Origin: an uncultured Eubacterium sp.
Lineage (GTDB): Bacteria > Bacillota > Clostridia > Lachnospirales > Lachnospiraceae
DNA: 31,549 nt
Reading direction: 5' to 3'
Assembly (NCBI GenBank): GCA_910579075.1
Contig: CAJTSV010000036.1
Coordinates: forward strand, 1-31,549
Part shown: in pieces, positions 15,627-25,476 of the stretch
How positions within the stretch are numbered: position 1 is the first letter of the stretch
Layout of the letters: the number at the start of each line of letters is the position of its first letter
Made by a program: the position numbers and the translations under genes
The notes under the pieces: generated by a model
What the model saw: only the letters and a program-made list of their open reading frames with translations
Told to the model about the DNA's origin: nothing
Database searches by the model: none

Positions 15627-15655
15627 ATTATATATAGAGTTTTTTAGAATGTCAA
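15627..15655 (-). promoter_or_regulatory. Sigma-A promoter of the str operon (rpsL-rpsG-fusA)
   Basis: On the minus strand TTGACA (15655-15650), a 17-base spacer and TATAAT (15632-15627), a perfect consensus, 55 bases before the rpsL start. A small GTGTG/CACAC hairpin follows in the leader. The 322-base gap 15572-15893 otherwise holds only the rpoC terminator and no gene. Confidence 0.93.
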
Positions 15656-15772
15656 GGAAGATTTCCCTATTTCAGCACATTTTCAGCATATTGCACTGTT
15701 TCATGGTTATTTTACCCCGATTTTAGAAATAAATACCATTCGGAGGGAATTTTTCTTTTTCACGTAACAGAA

Positions 15773-15813
15773 TAAAAAACGGCGGCCTGAAATCTGTTAT
15801 TTCAAAACCGCCG
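15773..15813 (-). terminator. Intrinsic terminator of rpoBC
   Basis: On the minus strand CGGCGG (15813-15808) and CCGCCG (15785-15780) pair, with the inner pairs TGAAAT/ATTTCA, then TTTTTTATT. It lies about 80 bases after the rpoC stop, before the str promoter. Confidence 0.85.
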
Positions 15814-15893
15814 CAAAATATTATATTATAACTGCCAGACAGCAGCCTGGTTCCAGCATCCCGCCAGCCACAGCCCGGGCCCGGTTCCAGCGC

Positions 15894-18800
15894 CTACTCC
15901 ATAAACGCAAACTTTCCTTCTTCTGCTTCCCCGGCATCCCCTATTCCGTCAAACGCCGCATCATCCAGGGCCATATCTTCCTCCCCGTCAGTTCCTTCCA
16001 GAAAATCCCCGTCTGCCTGTTCTTCCTCGAACAGTTCCTCGTCTTCATCGTCATCATCCATCGCAAACAGCGCCGTACTGCTCACTGCCGCGTCCTTCGG
16101 GGAGCCTGCCCCTTCGTCAAACTCAGCAAAATCTTCTTCCCCGAACAGCACTTCCTGTTCGTTGATATCCGAATCCAGCCGTATGCTGCGGTAGCGCTTC
16201 ATGCCGGTACCAGCCGGAATCAGCTTTCCGATAATGACATTTTCTTTCAGGCCGATAAGCGGGTCAATTTTTCCTTTAATCGCAGCTTCTGTCAGAACCT
16301 TCGTTGTTTCCTGGAACGATGCTGCCGACAGGAACGAATTGGTAGCCAGGGATGCTTTTGTAATACCCAGCAGCACCTGTGCGCCCTCAGCCAGCTCCAT
16401 TCCTTCTTTTTCCAGCCTCTCGTTTGCATCTTCAAAGTCCAGGTTATCCACCAGCGTGCCTGGCAGGAACTCAGAATCCCCGTTATTTTCAATGCGGATT
16501 TTCTTCAGCATCTGGCGTACAATCACTTCAATATGCTTATCATTGATTTCCACACCCTGCAGGCGGTAAACACGCTGCACCTCGCGCAGCAGGTAATCCT
16601 GAACGGCCCGCACGCCTTTAATCTTCAAGATATCATGCGGATTCACAGAACCTTCTGTTAATTCGTCGCCGGCTTCCAGCACAGCCCCGTCCATAACCTT
16701 GATGCGTGAGCCGTATGGAATCAGGTACGTTTTCGTTTCGCCCGAATCCTGGTTTGTTACAATAATCTCACGTTTTTTCTTCGTGTCCTTAATCGTGGCA
16801 ACGCCGCCAAATTCCGTAATAATTGCAAGTCCTTTCGGCTTTCTTGCCTCAAAAAGCTCCTCGACACGGGGAAGACCCTGTGTAATGTCGTCCCCGGCAA
16901 CGCCGCCCGAGTGGAAGGTACGCATCGTCAGCTGTGTACCCGGCTCGCCGATAGACTGCGCCGCAATAATACCGATTGCTTCGCCTACCTGCACGGACTG
17001 CCCGGTTGCCATGTTGGTACCATAGCATTTTGCGCAGACCCCCATATGCGAGCGGCAGGTCAGAATGGTACGGATTTTCAGCTTTGTAATCGGCTCGCCA
17101 TGTGCATCCACGCCAGCGCTCATAATTTTTGCCGCGCGCCTTGGCGTAATCATATGGTTTGCTTTTACAAGCACATTGCCTTCCCTGTCATAAACAGTTT
17201 CGCATGAGAACCGTCCCGTAAGGCGTTCCTGCAGGCTCTCGATTTCTTCCTTGCCATCCATAAATGCAGATACGACCATGCCCGGAATCTCGCGGTCTTT
17301 TCCTTCATTACAGTCTGATTCCAGTACAATCAGCTCCTGCGAGACGTCTACCAGACGCCTGGTCAGGTAACCGGAATCCGCGGTACGCAGCGCCGTATCG
17401 GACATTCCTTTTCTGGCTCCGTGGGCAGACATGAAATATTCGAGTACGTCAAGCCCCTCACGGAAGTTTGACTTAATCGGCATCTCGATTGTCCGTCCGG
17501 TTGTATCAGCCATCAGGCCGCGCATGCCCGCCAGCTGTTTAATCTGTTTATCCGAACCGCGGGCACCGGAATCTGCCATCATGAAAATATTGTTATATTT
17601 ATCCAAGCCGGACAGCAGCGCTTTTGTCAGCTCGTCGTCTGTCTCTTTCCATACTTCAACAACTTCTTTATAGCGTTCTTCTTCGGTAATCAGACCGCGC
17701 TTATACTGCTTTGTAATCCGGTCAACCGTATTCTGCGCATCGTTAATCAGCTCCGGCTTCTGCGGCGGCACGGTCATGTCCGAAATAGACACGGTCATCG
17801 CAGCCCTGGTCGAATATTTATAGCCCATGGACTTAATATCGTCCAGCACCTCTGCCGTGCGTGTCGCGCCATGCACGTTGATAACTTTTTCCAGAATCTG
17901 TTTTAACTGCTTTTTAGCTACATGGAAATCGACTTCCAGCAGCAGCTCGTTTTCCGGAATGCTGCGGTCTACAAATCCCAGGTCCTGCGGAATGATTTCG
18001 TTAAATAAAAACCTGCCCAGCGTGGATTCAATCGTGCCGGATTTTACAGTGCCGTCCGGCATGTGCTTGCTGACACGCACATGAACGCGGCTGTGCAGCG
18101 TGCACGCCTGGTTTTCATATGCTAAAATAGCTTCGTTTATATTTTTATAATAAGCCCCCTCGCCTAACGAGCCCGGGCGTTCCTGTGTCAGATAATAAAT
18201 GCCAAGCACCATATCCTGGGAAGGAACTGCCACCGGCCCGCCGTCGGACGGCTTTAACAGGTTATTCGGAGACAGCAGCATAAAGCGGCATTCCGCCTGC
18301 GCTTCCTGTGATAACGGAAGATGCGCTGCCATCTGGTCGCCGTCAAAGTCTGCATTGTAAGCCGTACATACAAGCGGATGCAGCTTGATAGCCTTGCCTT
18401 CTACCAGAATCGGCTCAAACGCCTGAATGCCGAGACGGTGCAGGGTAGGCGCACGGTTTAACATAACCGGATGCTCTTTGATAACTTCTTCCAGAACGTC
18501 CCATACTTCTGTCTGCAAGCGCTCTACCATTTTTTTCGCACTCTTGATATTGTGCGCCGTGCCGTTTGATACAAGCTCTTTCATAACAAACGGCTTAAAC
18601 AGCTCGATAGCCATTTCTTTCGGAAGGCCGCACTGGTAAATTTTCAGCTCCGGCCCTACGACAATAACGGAACGGCCGGAATAATCGACACGCTTTCCTA
18701 ACAGGTTCTGGCGGAAACGCCCGCCCTTGCCCTTTAACATATCGGATAAGGATTTCAGCGCACGGTTGCCAGGCCCTGTAACCGGACGCCCGCGCCTGCC

Positions 18801-19718
18801 GTTATCAATCAGGGCATCTACTGCTTCCTGCAGCATCCTCTTTTCATTGCGGACAATAATATCCGGTGCACCCAGCTCCAACAGCCTGCGCAGCCGGTTA
18901 TTGCGGTTGATAATCCTTCTATATAAATCATTCAGGTCAGAGGTCGCAAAACGCCCGCCGTCCAGCTGCACCATCGGGCGCAAGTCTGGCGGCAGTACCG
19001 GAATGACCGTCATAATCATCCATTCCGGCTTGTTTCCTGATTCATAAAATGCATCTACAACTTCTAACCGTTTGATAATCCTTGCACGCTTCTGCCCGGT
19101 CGCATCTTTTAATGCTGCCTTTAAGGAAGCAGAATCCTTTTCCAGGTCAATGGCCTGCAAAAGCTCCAGAACAGACTCAGCGCCCATGCCGACACGGAAC
19201 GCGCTGCCATATTTTTCCCTTGCTTCCTGATATTCATTTTCCGAAAGCACCTGCTTGTAGCTTAACTCGGTCGTCCCCGGATCCAGTACAATATAAGAAG
19301 CAAAATACAGTACTTTTTCCAGTGTCCTTGGCGATAAATCCAGAATCAGGCCCATGCGGCTTGGAATACCTTTAAAATACCAGATATGGGAAACAGGCGC
19401 TGCCAGCTCAATATGCCCCATGCGCTCCCTGCGGACGCTTGCTTTTGTAATTTCCACGCCGCAGCGGTCACAGACAACACCTTTATAACGGATTTTTTTA
19501 TACTTGCCGCAGTGGCATTCCCAGTCTTTGCTCGGCCCGAAAATCTTCTCGCAGTAAAGCCCGTCTTTTTCCGGTTTCAGCGTCCGGTAATTAATCGTCT
19601 CCGGTTTTTTTACTTCCCCCTTCGACCATTCCCTGATTTTTTCCGGCGAGGCCAGACCAATCTGAATCGCATCAAACTGAATTGGCTGATTGGTTTCTTC
19701 GTTCATAACTTCTGACAT
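15894..19718 (-). CDS. rpoC: RNA polymerase subunit beta'
   Basis: A beta' subunit of about 1274 residues. The zinc-binding ECHC...CDRC cluster is at residues 67-86 and the catalytic NADFDGDQMAAHLPLS in the middle; the second zinc site CRSHMGVCAKCYGTNMA and the trigger-loop region MRTFHSGGVAGDDITQGLPR follow. I place the start at ATG 19718 (MSEVMNEETNQPIQFDAI) because GGGAG is nine bases upstream; a GTG three codons earlier overlaps that site. The last 80 or so residues form an unusual acidic tail with DDDDEDEELFEEE. It is 15 bases after rpoB. Confidence 0.97.
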   Translation of the reverse strand: MSEVMNEETNQPIQFDAIQIGLASPEKIREWSKGEVKKPETINYRTLKPEKDGLYCEKIFGPSKDWECHCGKYKKIRYKGVVCDRCGVEITKASVRRERMGHIELAAPVSHIWYFKGIPSRMGLILDLSPRTLEKVLYFASYIVLDPGTTELSYKQVLSENEYQEAREKYGSAFRVGMGAESVLELLQAIDLEKDSASLKAALKDATGQKRARIIKRLEVVDAFYESGNKPEWMIMTVIPVLPPDLRPMVQLDGGRFATSDLNDLYRRIINRNNRLRRLLELGAPDIIVRNEKRMLQEAVDALIDNGRRGRPVTGPGNRALKSLSDMLKGKGGRFRQNLLGKRVDYSGRSVIVVGPELKIYQCGLPKEMAIELFKPFVMKELVSNGTAHNIKSAKKMVERLQTEVWDVLEEVIKEHPVMLNRAPTLHRLGIQAFEPILVEGKAIKLHPLVCTAYNADFDGDQMAAHLPLSQEAQAECRFMLLSPNNLLKPSDGGPVAVPSQDMVLGIYYLTQERPGSLGEGAYYKNINEAILAYENQACTLHSRVHVRVSKHMPDGTVKSGTIESTLGRFLFNEIIPQDLGFVDRSIPENELLLEVDFHVAKKQLKQILEKVINVHGATRTAEVLDDIKSMGYKYSTRAAMTVSISDMTVPPQKPELINDAQNTVDRITKQYKRGLITEEERYKEVVEVWKETDDELTKALLSGLDKYNNIFMMADSGARGSDKQIKQLAGMRGLMADTTGRTIEMPIKSNFREGLDVLEYFMSAHGARKGMSDTALRTADSGYLTRRLVDVSQELIVLESDCNEGKDREIPGMVVSAFMDGKEEIESLQERLTGRFSCETVYDREGNVLVKANHMITPRRAAKIMSAGVDAHGEPITKLKIRTILTCRSHMGVCAKCYGTNMATGQSVQVGEAIGIIAAQSIGEPGTQLTMRTFHSGGVAGDDITQGLPRVEELFEARKPKGLAIITEFGGVATIKDTKKKREIIVTNQDSGETKTYLIPYGSRIKVMDGAVLEAGDELTEGSVNPHDILKIKGVRAVQDYLLREVQRVYRLQGVEINDKHIEVIVRQMLKKIRIENNGDSEFLPGTLVDNLDFEDANERLEKEGMELAEGAQVLLGITKASLATNSFLSAASFQETTKVLTEAAIKGKIDPLIGLKENVIIGKLIPAGTGMKRYRSIRLDSDINEQEVLFGEEDFAEFDEGAGSPKDAAVSSTALFAMDDDDEDEELFEEEQADGDFLEGTDGEEDMALDDAAFDGIGDAGEAEEGKFAFME

Positions 19719-19733
19719 ATATGGCACTCCCTT

Positions 19734-22700
19734 CTATTCCATATCTGAAATATCTGAACCGTCTTCATCAAAGTCATCTACAAAAATAGAATCGTCTTCA
19801 TCTTCTTCCAGCTCATCGTCTTCTGCGTCGACAAGCTCCTCACTCTCAGCGTCAAATTCCTTCTTGGAAAATCCCATTTTGCTAAACGATTCATTGCTTT
19901 CAAACGCAAAATCCTTGTCTCCCGAAATAATGGAATTCAAATCCGTATTACCATATTCGCTCGTTTCCATTAACTGCACTTCATTGCGGTATTCATCCAG
20001 CACGCGCACATCCAGCGCCAGTGACTGCAGCTCCTTTAAAAGCACCTTAAAGGACTCCGGAATGCCAGGTTCCGGGATATTTTCCCCTTTGATAATCGCT
20101 TCATAGGTCTTGACACGCCCGACAACGTCATCGGATTTGACCGTCAGGATTTCCTGCAGCGTGTAAGAAGCGCCATATGCTTCCAGCGCCCATACTTCCA
20201 TTTCCCCAAAACGCTGCCCGCCGAACTGGGCCTTGCCGCCCAATGGCTGCTGTGTTACGAGGGAATACGGGCCGGTCGAACGCGCATGAATCTTATCGTC
20301 TACCAGGTGATGCAGCTTCAGGTAATGCATGTGCCCGATGGTTACCGGCGAGTCAAAATATTCCCCGGTACGCCCGTCACGCAGCCTGACTTTTCCATCC
20401 CTTGAAATCGGAACATCCTTCCAGAGTTCCCGGTGGTCCCGGTGGTCTGACAGGTACTGCATGACATCCGGGCGCAGCTGTTCCTGATATTTTGCTTCAA
20501 ATTCTTCCCATTCCAGATTGACATAGTCATTTGCCAGCTCCAGCGTGTCCTGGATATCCACTTCACGCGCGCCGTCAAACACCGGTGTCTCTATATTAAA
20601 GCCAAGCGCTTTTGCAGCGAGGCTTAAATGAATTTCCAAAACCTGCCCGATATTCATGCGGGAAGGCACGCCCAGCGGATTCAGCACGATATCCAGCGGC
20701 CGCCCGTTTGGCAGAAACGGCATATCCTCAACCGGAAGCACGCGCGAAACCACACCCTTGTTTCCATGACGTCCGGCCATTTTATCCCCGACTGAAATTT
20801 TACGTTTCTGTGCAATATAAATGCGCACAGCCTGGTTGACGCCCGGAGACAGCTCATCGCCGTTATCCCTGGTAAATACTTTGGCATCTACCACGATTCC
20901 GTATTCGCCATGCGGCACTTTTAAGGAAGTATCGCGTACTTCCCTTGCTTTTTCGCCAAAAATCGCCCGCAGCAGGCGTTCTTCTGCGGTCAGCTCGGTC
21001 TCCCCTTTCGGCGTTACCTTGCCGACCAGAATATCCCCGGCACGCACTTCCGCACCGATGCGGATAATGCCGCGTTCATCCAGGTCTTTGAGTGCATCGT
21101 CGCCGACACCCGGCACGTCCCTTGTAATTTCTTCCGGCCCGAGCTTTGTGTCACGCGCTTCTGCTTCGTATTCCTCGATATGAATGGACGTATATACATC
21201 ATCCTGTACCAGACGCTCGCTTAACAATACGGCGTCTTCATAGTTATAGCCTTCCCAGGTCATAAATCCAATCAGCGGATTTTTGCCAAGCGCCAGCTCG
21301 CCCTGGGATGTCGAAGGGCCGTCTGCAATGACTTCATTTGCCTCTACATGCTCTCCCTTAAATACAACCGGCCTCTGGTTATAGCAGTTGCTCTGGTTGC
21401 TTCGCGTAAACTTGGAAAGACGGTAGGTACTGAGCGTCCCATCGTCATTCCTGATTTTAATTTCATTTGATACCGAGCTTTCTACCACGCCCGGCTTTTT
21501 TGCAAGCACGCACACGCCGGAGTCTACCGCAGCTTTCGGCTCCATGCCGGTACCTACAACCGGCGCTTCGGTTGTCAGAAGCGGCACGGCCTGGCGCTGC
21601 ATATTGGAACCCATCAGCGCGCGGTTTGCATCATCGTTTTGCAGAAACGGAATTAAAGCCGTTGCAACAGAAAACACCATTTTCGGAGATACGTCCATAT
21701 AATCAAACATCGTCTTATCGTATTCCTGTGTTTCCTCCAGATAACGGCCTGATACGGAATTACGCACAAAATGCCCGTTTTCATCCAGCTTTTCATTCGC
21801 CTGGGCTACATGGTAATTGTCTTCTTCATCTGCCGTCATGTAAACGACTTCTTCGGTGACCCTTGGATTTTTCGGGTCAGTTTTATCGATTTTACGGTAT
21901 GGCGCTTCTACAAAGCCATACTCATTGATTCTTGCATAACAGGCCAGCGAGTTAATCAGGCCGATGTTCGGGCCTTCGGGTGTCTCTATCGGGCACATTC
22001 TTCCATAATGGGAATAATGCACGTCACGTACCTCGAATCCGGCACGGTCCCTCGAAAGACCGCCAGGCCCCAGTGCAGACAGACGCCTTTTATGCGTCAG
22101 CTCGCCAAGCGGGTTATTCTGATCCATAAACTGCGACAGCTGGGAAGAACCAAAAAACTCCTTGACCGCCGCGGTCACCGGCTTGATATTAATCAGGCTC
22201 TGCGGGGAAATCCCTTCCAAATCCTGCGTGGTCATGCGCTCGCGCACAACCCTCTCCAGCCTGGACAAGCCAATGCGGTACTGGTTTTGCAGCAGCTCAC
22301 CGACCGCACGGATGCGGCGGTTTCCCAGGTGGTCAATATCGTCATCATTGCCGATGCCCCACTCTAAATGCATGTTATAATTAATGGATGCAAATATATC
22401 TTCCTTTGTAATATGCTTCGGAATCAAAAGCGCAGCATTTTTGCGGATAAGCAGTTTTAACTCGTCTGCATCTGCCCCTTCGTTTTCTTCCAGCAGCTTT
22501 TTCAGGGCCGGATAATAAACCAGCTCACGGATGCCTGCTTCTTCCGGGTCGATTTCCGGACACCAGGCACGCAGGTCAACCATCATCGACGAGAGCACCT
22601 TTACGTTGCGCTCCTCGGTCTGAATCCAGACAAACGGCACTGCTGCATTCTGGATTTTTTCAGCTGCTTCACGGGAAAGCTCCGTGCCCGGCTGCAGCTC

Positions 22701-23627
22701 TATGACTTCTCCGGTTTCCGGGTCCGGGAACGACAGCGCTTCTGCAAGCACCTGTCCTTTTAAGCGGTTTTTAAAGTGAAGCTTCTTATTAAATTTATAA
22801 CGCCCAACCTTTGCAAGGTCATATCTTCTCGGGTCAAAAAACATTGCCGTAATCAGGCTTTCCGCACTGTCTACCGTCAGCGGCTCGCCCGGGCGGATTT
22901 TTTTATAAAGCTCCAGCAGGCCCTGCTCATAATTCGTCGCCACATCCTTGCCGAAGCTTGCAACAATCTTTGGCTCCTCGCCAAACAAATCTATAATTTC
23001 CTGGTTCGTCCCTACACCAAGCGCACGAACGAGTACAGTAATCGGGACCTTCCTTGTCCGGTCTACACGAACATAAAAAACGTCATTGGAGTCTGTTTCA
23101 TATTCCAGCCATGCGCCACGGTTTGGAATTACGGTACAGGTGTATAAAGTCTTACCGACTTTATCATGGGAAACTGCATAGTAAATACCCGGCGAACGCA
23201 CTAACTGGCTTACAATAACACGTTCTGCGCCATTTATGACAAACGTGCCCGTCTCGGTCATCAGCGGCAGGTCTCCCATGAAAATTTCATGGTCGTTGAT
23301 TTCGCCATTTTCTTTATTATACAGTCTGACTTTTACTTTCAGAGGAGCCGCATAAGTCGCATCTCTTTCTTTACATTCCGGGATTGTGTATTTTACGTCA
23401 TCCTCGCACAATGTAAAGTCAACAAAATCCAGACTCAGATGTCCGCTGTAATCTGAAATCGGAGAGATGTCTGCAAACACTTCTTTTAAGCCCTCTTTGA
23501 GAAACCACTGATAGGAGTCTTTTTGGACTTCAATCAGGTTCGGCATTTCCAGAACCTCTTTTTGTCTCGAGTAACTCATACGTATGCTTCTGCCAGTATT
23601 TACCGGACGTATTCTGTTCTTCTCCAT
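19734..23627 (-). CDS. rpoB: RNA polymerase subunit beta
   Basis: A beta subunit of 1297 residues, forming the catalytic centre with beta'. The start at 23627 (MEKNRIRPVNTGRSIRMSYS) is chosen for GAGGTGA eight bases upstream; an open extension of 15 codons is not conserved. The rifampicin region reads SSQLSQFMDQNNPL and HKRRLSALGPGGL, with the usual His and Ser, so no resistance change is seen. RHGNKGVVSRVLPVEDMPF is the active-site loop. The C-terminus ends in an acidic tail (DAEDDELEEDEDDSIFVDD). It has its own promoter, separated from rplL by an inserted two-component system. Confidence 0.98.
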   Translation of the reverse strand: MEKNRIRPVNTGRSIRMSYSRQKEVLEMPNLIEVQKDSYQWFLKEGLKEVFADISPISDYSGHLSLDFVDFTLCEDDVKYTIPECKERDATYAAPLKVKVRLYNKENGEINDHEIFMGDLPLMTETGTFVINGAERVIVSQLVRSPGIYYAVSHDKVGKTLYTCTVIPNRGAWLEYETDSNDVFYVRVDRTRKVPITVLVRALGVGTNQEIIDLFGEEPKIVASFGKDVATNYEQGLLELYKKIRPGEPLTVDSAESLITAMFFDPRRYDLAKVGRYKFNKKLHFKNRLKGQVLAEALSFPDPETGEVIELQPGTELSREAAEKIQNAAVPFVWIQTEERNVKVLSSMMVDLRAWCPEIDPEEAGIRELVYYPALKKLLEENEGADADELKLLIRKNAALLIPKHITKEDIFASINYNMHLEWGIGNDDDIDHLGNRRIRAVGELLQNQYRIGLSRLERVVRERMTTQDLEGISPQSLINIKPVTAAVKEFFGSSQLSQFMDQNNPLGELTHKRRLSALGPGGLSRDRAGFEVRDVHYSHYGRMCPIETPEGPNIGLINSLACYARINEYGFVEAPYRKIDKTDPKNPRVTEEVVYMTADEEDNYHVAQANEKLDENGHFVRNSVSGRYLEETQEYDKTMFDYMDVSPKMVFSVATALIPFLQNDDANRALMGSNMQRQAVPLLTTEAPVVGTGMEPKAAVDSGVCVLAKKPGVVESSVSNEIKIRNDDGTLSTYRLSKFTRSNQSNCYNQRPVVFKGEHVEANEVIADGPSTSQGELALGKNPLIGFMTWEGYNYEDAVLLSERLVQDDVYTSIHIEEYEAEARDTKLGPEEITRDVPGVGDDALKDLDERGIIRIGAEVRAGDILVGKVTPKGETELTAEERLLRAIFGEKAREVRDTSLKVPHGEYGIVVDAKVFTRDNGDELSPGVNQAVRIYIAQKRKISVGDKMAGRHGNKGVVSRVLPVEDMPFLPNGRPLDIVLNPLGVPSRMNIGQVLEIHLSLAAKALGFNIETPVFDGAREVDIQDTLELANDYVNLEWEEFEAKYQEQLRPDVMQYLSDHRDHRELWKDVPISRDGKVRLRDGRTGEYFDSPVTIGHMHYLKLHHLVDDKIHARSTGPYSLVTQQPLGGKAQFGGQRFGEMEVWALEAYGASYTLQEILTVKSDDVVGRVKTYEAIIKGENIPEPGIPESFKVLLKELQSLALDVRVLDEYRNEVQLMETSEYGNTDLNSIISGDKDFAFESNESFSKMGFSKKEFDAESEELVDAEDDELEEDEDDSIFVDDFDEDGSDISDME

Positions 23628-23760
23628 ATGACGTTTCACCTCTCGTTCTTTATTTTTAACAAAAAAGCACATTTAGCTGTTTGATGCGGCTTTGCTACCA
23701 GATGTTGTATGTCCGTAAAAAAGCGCAAAAAAGCTAATTCGCACAATAGGTGCAATCTAT

Positions 23761-23790
23761 ATGATAGCACAAGGGTTTGTCGTCCGTCAA
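23761..23790 (-). promoter_or_regulatory. Probable sigma-A promoter of rpoB-rpoC
   Basis: On the minus strand TTGACG (23790-23785), an 18-base spacer and TATCAT (23766-23761), about 130 bases before rpoB. The leader that follows contains T-rich runs (GCTTTTTTGCGCTTTTTT) and no gene. Confidence 0.7.
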
Positions 23791-23820
23791 GAAGATTTTC
23801 CAGAAATTTGCAGGATAAAA

Positions 23821-23931
23821 GCAGCCGTTCAGCCAGGGACTTTGCACTTGCTGCAAAGTCCGTAAGAAAGTGTAAATTATGCCGGGGGTGAATCCAGCCT
23901 TTTGCGAAACGAATTTTCATGGGCTGGATTC
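23821..23931 (+). repeat. Hairpin-rich interspersed repeat, copy 1 (truncated)
   Basis: Contains the hairpin GGACTTTGCA/TGCAAAGTCC-type arm (23836-23860), the linker CGTAAGAAAGTGTAAATTAT, and the hairpin GAATCCAGCC...GGGCTGGATTC (23890-23931). The same order and nearly the same bases occur in the opposite orientation at 29912-30025. Its distal third hairpin is missing, and its end coincides with the point where the ABC ATPase gene is cut off. Confidence 0.85.
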
Positions 23932-24328
23932 AGAGGCTGCGGCGCTCTTTCAGGTTCAGTATGAAATGCCGCTTATCCGGCTTCTGGTAATCCAGCAGCA
24001 CAGGGAACATCATATTCTGTTCCACGGTCAGCTCCGGAATCAAATGAAACGCCTGAAATATAAACCCGATATTCCGGCGGCGGAATACGGTAAGCCTGCT
24101 TTCTTCCATAGAATATATATCCCTGCCACCGATAAATACTTTGCCGCAGTCCGGCGTGTCCAGCGCTCCTATCATATTCAGCAGCGTGCTTTTGCCAGAC
24201 CCGGATTCCCCGACAACTGCCACATACTCACCCTTCGGCACGGAAAAGCTGACATTTTTCAAAGCACGCACCGCGGCCACGCCGCTGCCAAAGGTTTTGG
24301 AAACTGAATGAACTTCCAGTAAATGCAA
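23930..24328 (-). pseudogene. ABC transporter ATP-binding protein, truncated (MacB/BceA type)
   Basis: A 132-codon remnant of an ATPase that powers FtsX-type peptide or antibiotic exporters. It has the opening LLEVHSVSKTFGSG, Walker A GESGSGKSTLLNMIGALDTP and the Q-loop region NIGFIFQAFHLIPELTVEQN, then stops after KPDKRHFILNLKERRSL. The signature LSGGQ, Walker B and H-loop are gone, as is the permease that normally follows. The cut coincides with the hairpin repeat at 23821-23931. The start is TTG at 24328 with AGGA six bases upstream. It follows the histidine kinase by 29 bases; such ABC transporters are commonly paired with a two-component system. It cannot hydrolyse ATP as it stands. Confidence 0.8.
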
Positions 24329-24357
24329 TGTTTTCCTGCCATATGCTTACTGTAAGA

Positions 24358-25398
24358 TTACAATTTTGAAGAATTTAAGAAACTGAGGGTAAAAACCGTC
24401 CCCTTTCCCAGGCGGCTGTCTGCTTCTATGGTGCCGTTATGCGCTTCCACAATCATTTTTGCAAGCGGCAGGCCCAGCCCGATGCCCTGGGTGTCCTGTG
24501 AAAAACGGCTCCGGTAAAAGCGCTTGAAAATATGAAACAAATCTTCCGGATGAATGCCGCTCCCATTATCCCCGATGGCAATTTGGACCGCAAATGCAGA
24601 CTGTTTCCACGATATGCGGACAAATCCGCCCGGTTCTGTATGGTCGAGTGCGTTTTTGACCAGATTGTCCACCGCTTCCATCATCCAGCTGCGGTCACAC
24701 AAAAGCAGCACACTGTCATCACCGGACAGGAAAATTTCTTTCTGCTCCTGTCTGGCCCGGTATGCAAAATGCATTTCTGTCTCTTTCATCATATCTGCAA
24801 CATTTTCCGGTGTTTTTTCAAACACAGCCGCACCGGCGTCCAGCTTCGCCAGTTTTAAAAGATTCTGTACAAGCGTTTCAATCCGGTCCAGCTCCTGTTC
24901 ACTAAGCCGCACAAATTCCTGTATCTGCGGCAGCTCCTGCGCTTCATCCAGCAAGAGCCCGTTATAAATATTTAAAGCCGCAAGCGGTGTTTTCAGCTGG
25001 TGGGAAATATCGGAGATTGTATGCTTTAAAAACTGTTTTGACTTTCGTTCACTGTCTGCGTGGGCGTTTAATACGGCTGCAAGGGAATTCATTTCGTGAA
25101 ACAGCCTGTACAGCTGGCCTTCCTCCTCACAGTCTATGCGCGCTGTCTGGTCACCGGACAGATACGCTGCCATCTGCGCGGCTGCCTGTTCCAGTATTTG
25201 ATTCTGCTGTTTCAAATACCGCCAGAAGGCAGCCAGAACCGCTGCCGCAAAAACCGGGAAAGACGCCAGCATATAAATAGCCGCATGATGCGTGCCAGAC
25301 CTGATAAGCAGTGCAGATATCCCGGCAAACAGCAGCATATATAAAACAATTGCCTGAAATAAGAATCTATTGTTTCTATCTGCAAATATTTTCATCAT
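24358..25398 (-). CDS. Two-component sensor histidine kinase
   Basis: About 346 residues. Two membrane segments (FQAIVLYMLLFAGISALL, then AIYMLASFPVFAAAVLAAFW) are separated by a very short external loop, as in intramembrane-sensing kinases of peptide-antibiotic detoxification modules. The phosphoacceptor His is about residue 133 in SDISHQLKTPLAAL; the N box is DNLVKNALDHTE, the G1 box IGDNGSGIHPED, and the G2 box GIGLGLPLAKMIV. The start is set at an ATG at 25398 after GGGGGTG; the next codon is also ATG, and a longer open frame reaches 25428. It follows the response regulator by 78 bases and precedes the broken ABC gene. Confidence 0.92.
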   Translation of the reverse strand: MMKIFADRNNRFLFQAIVLYMLLFAGISALLIRSGTHHAAIYMLASFPVFAAAVLAAFWRYLKQQNQILEQAAAQMAAYLSGDQTARIDCEEEGQLYRLFHEMNSLAAVLNAHADSERKSKQFLKHTISDISHQLKTPLAALNIYNGLLLDEAQELPQIQEFVRLSEQELDRIETLVQNLLKLAKLDAGAAVFEKTPENVADMMKETEMHFAYRARQEQKEIFLSGDDSVLLLCDRSWMMEAVDNLVKNALDHTEPGGFVRISWKQSAFAVQIAIGDNGSGIHPEDLFHIFKRFYRSRFSQDTQGIGLGLPLAKMIVEAHNGTIEADSRLGKGTVFTLSFLNSSKL

Positions 25399-25476
25399 GC
25401 ACCCCCAGGCATTAAATCTGTTATACATTCATAAAAGAGCATCCTATTCCCACGTGAAAAATAATTTTTCTGCTTT

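Noticed and set aside
19719..19727. GTG start for rpoC three codons upstream.
   Set aside because: The codon overlaps the GGGAG ribosome site; the ATG at 19718 has proper spacing.
21930..22140. Rifampicin-resistance change in rpoB.
   Set aside because: The SSQLSQFMDQNNPL and HKRRLSALG stretches carry the wild-type residues.
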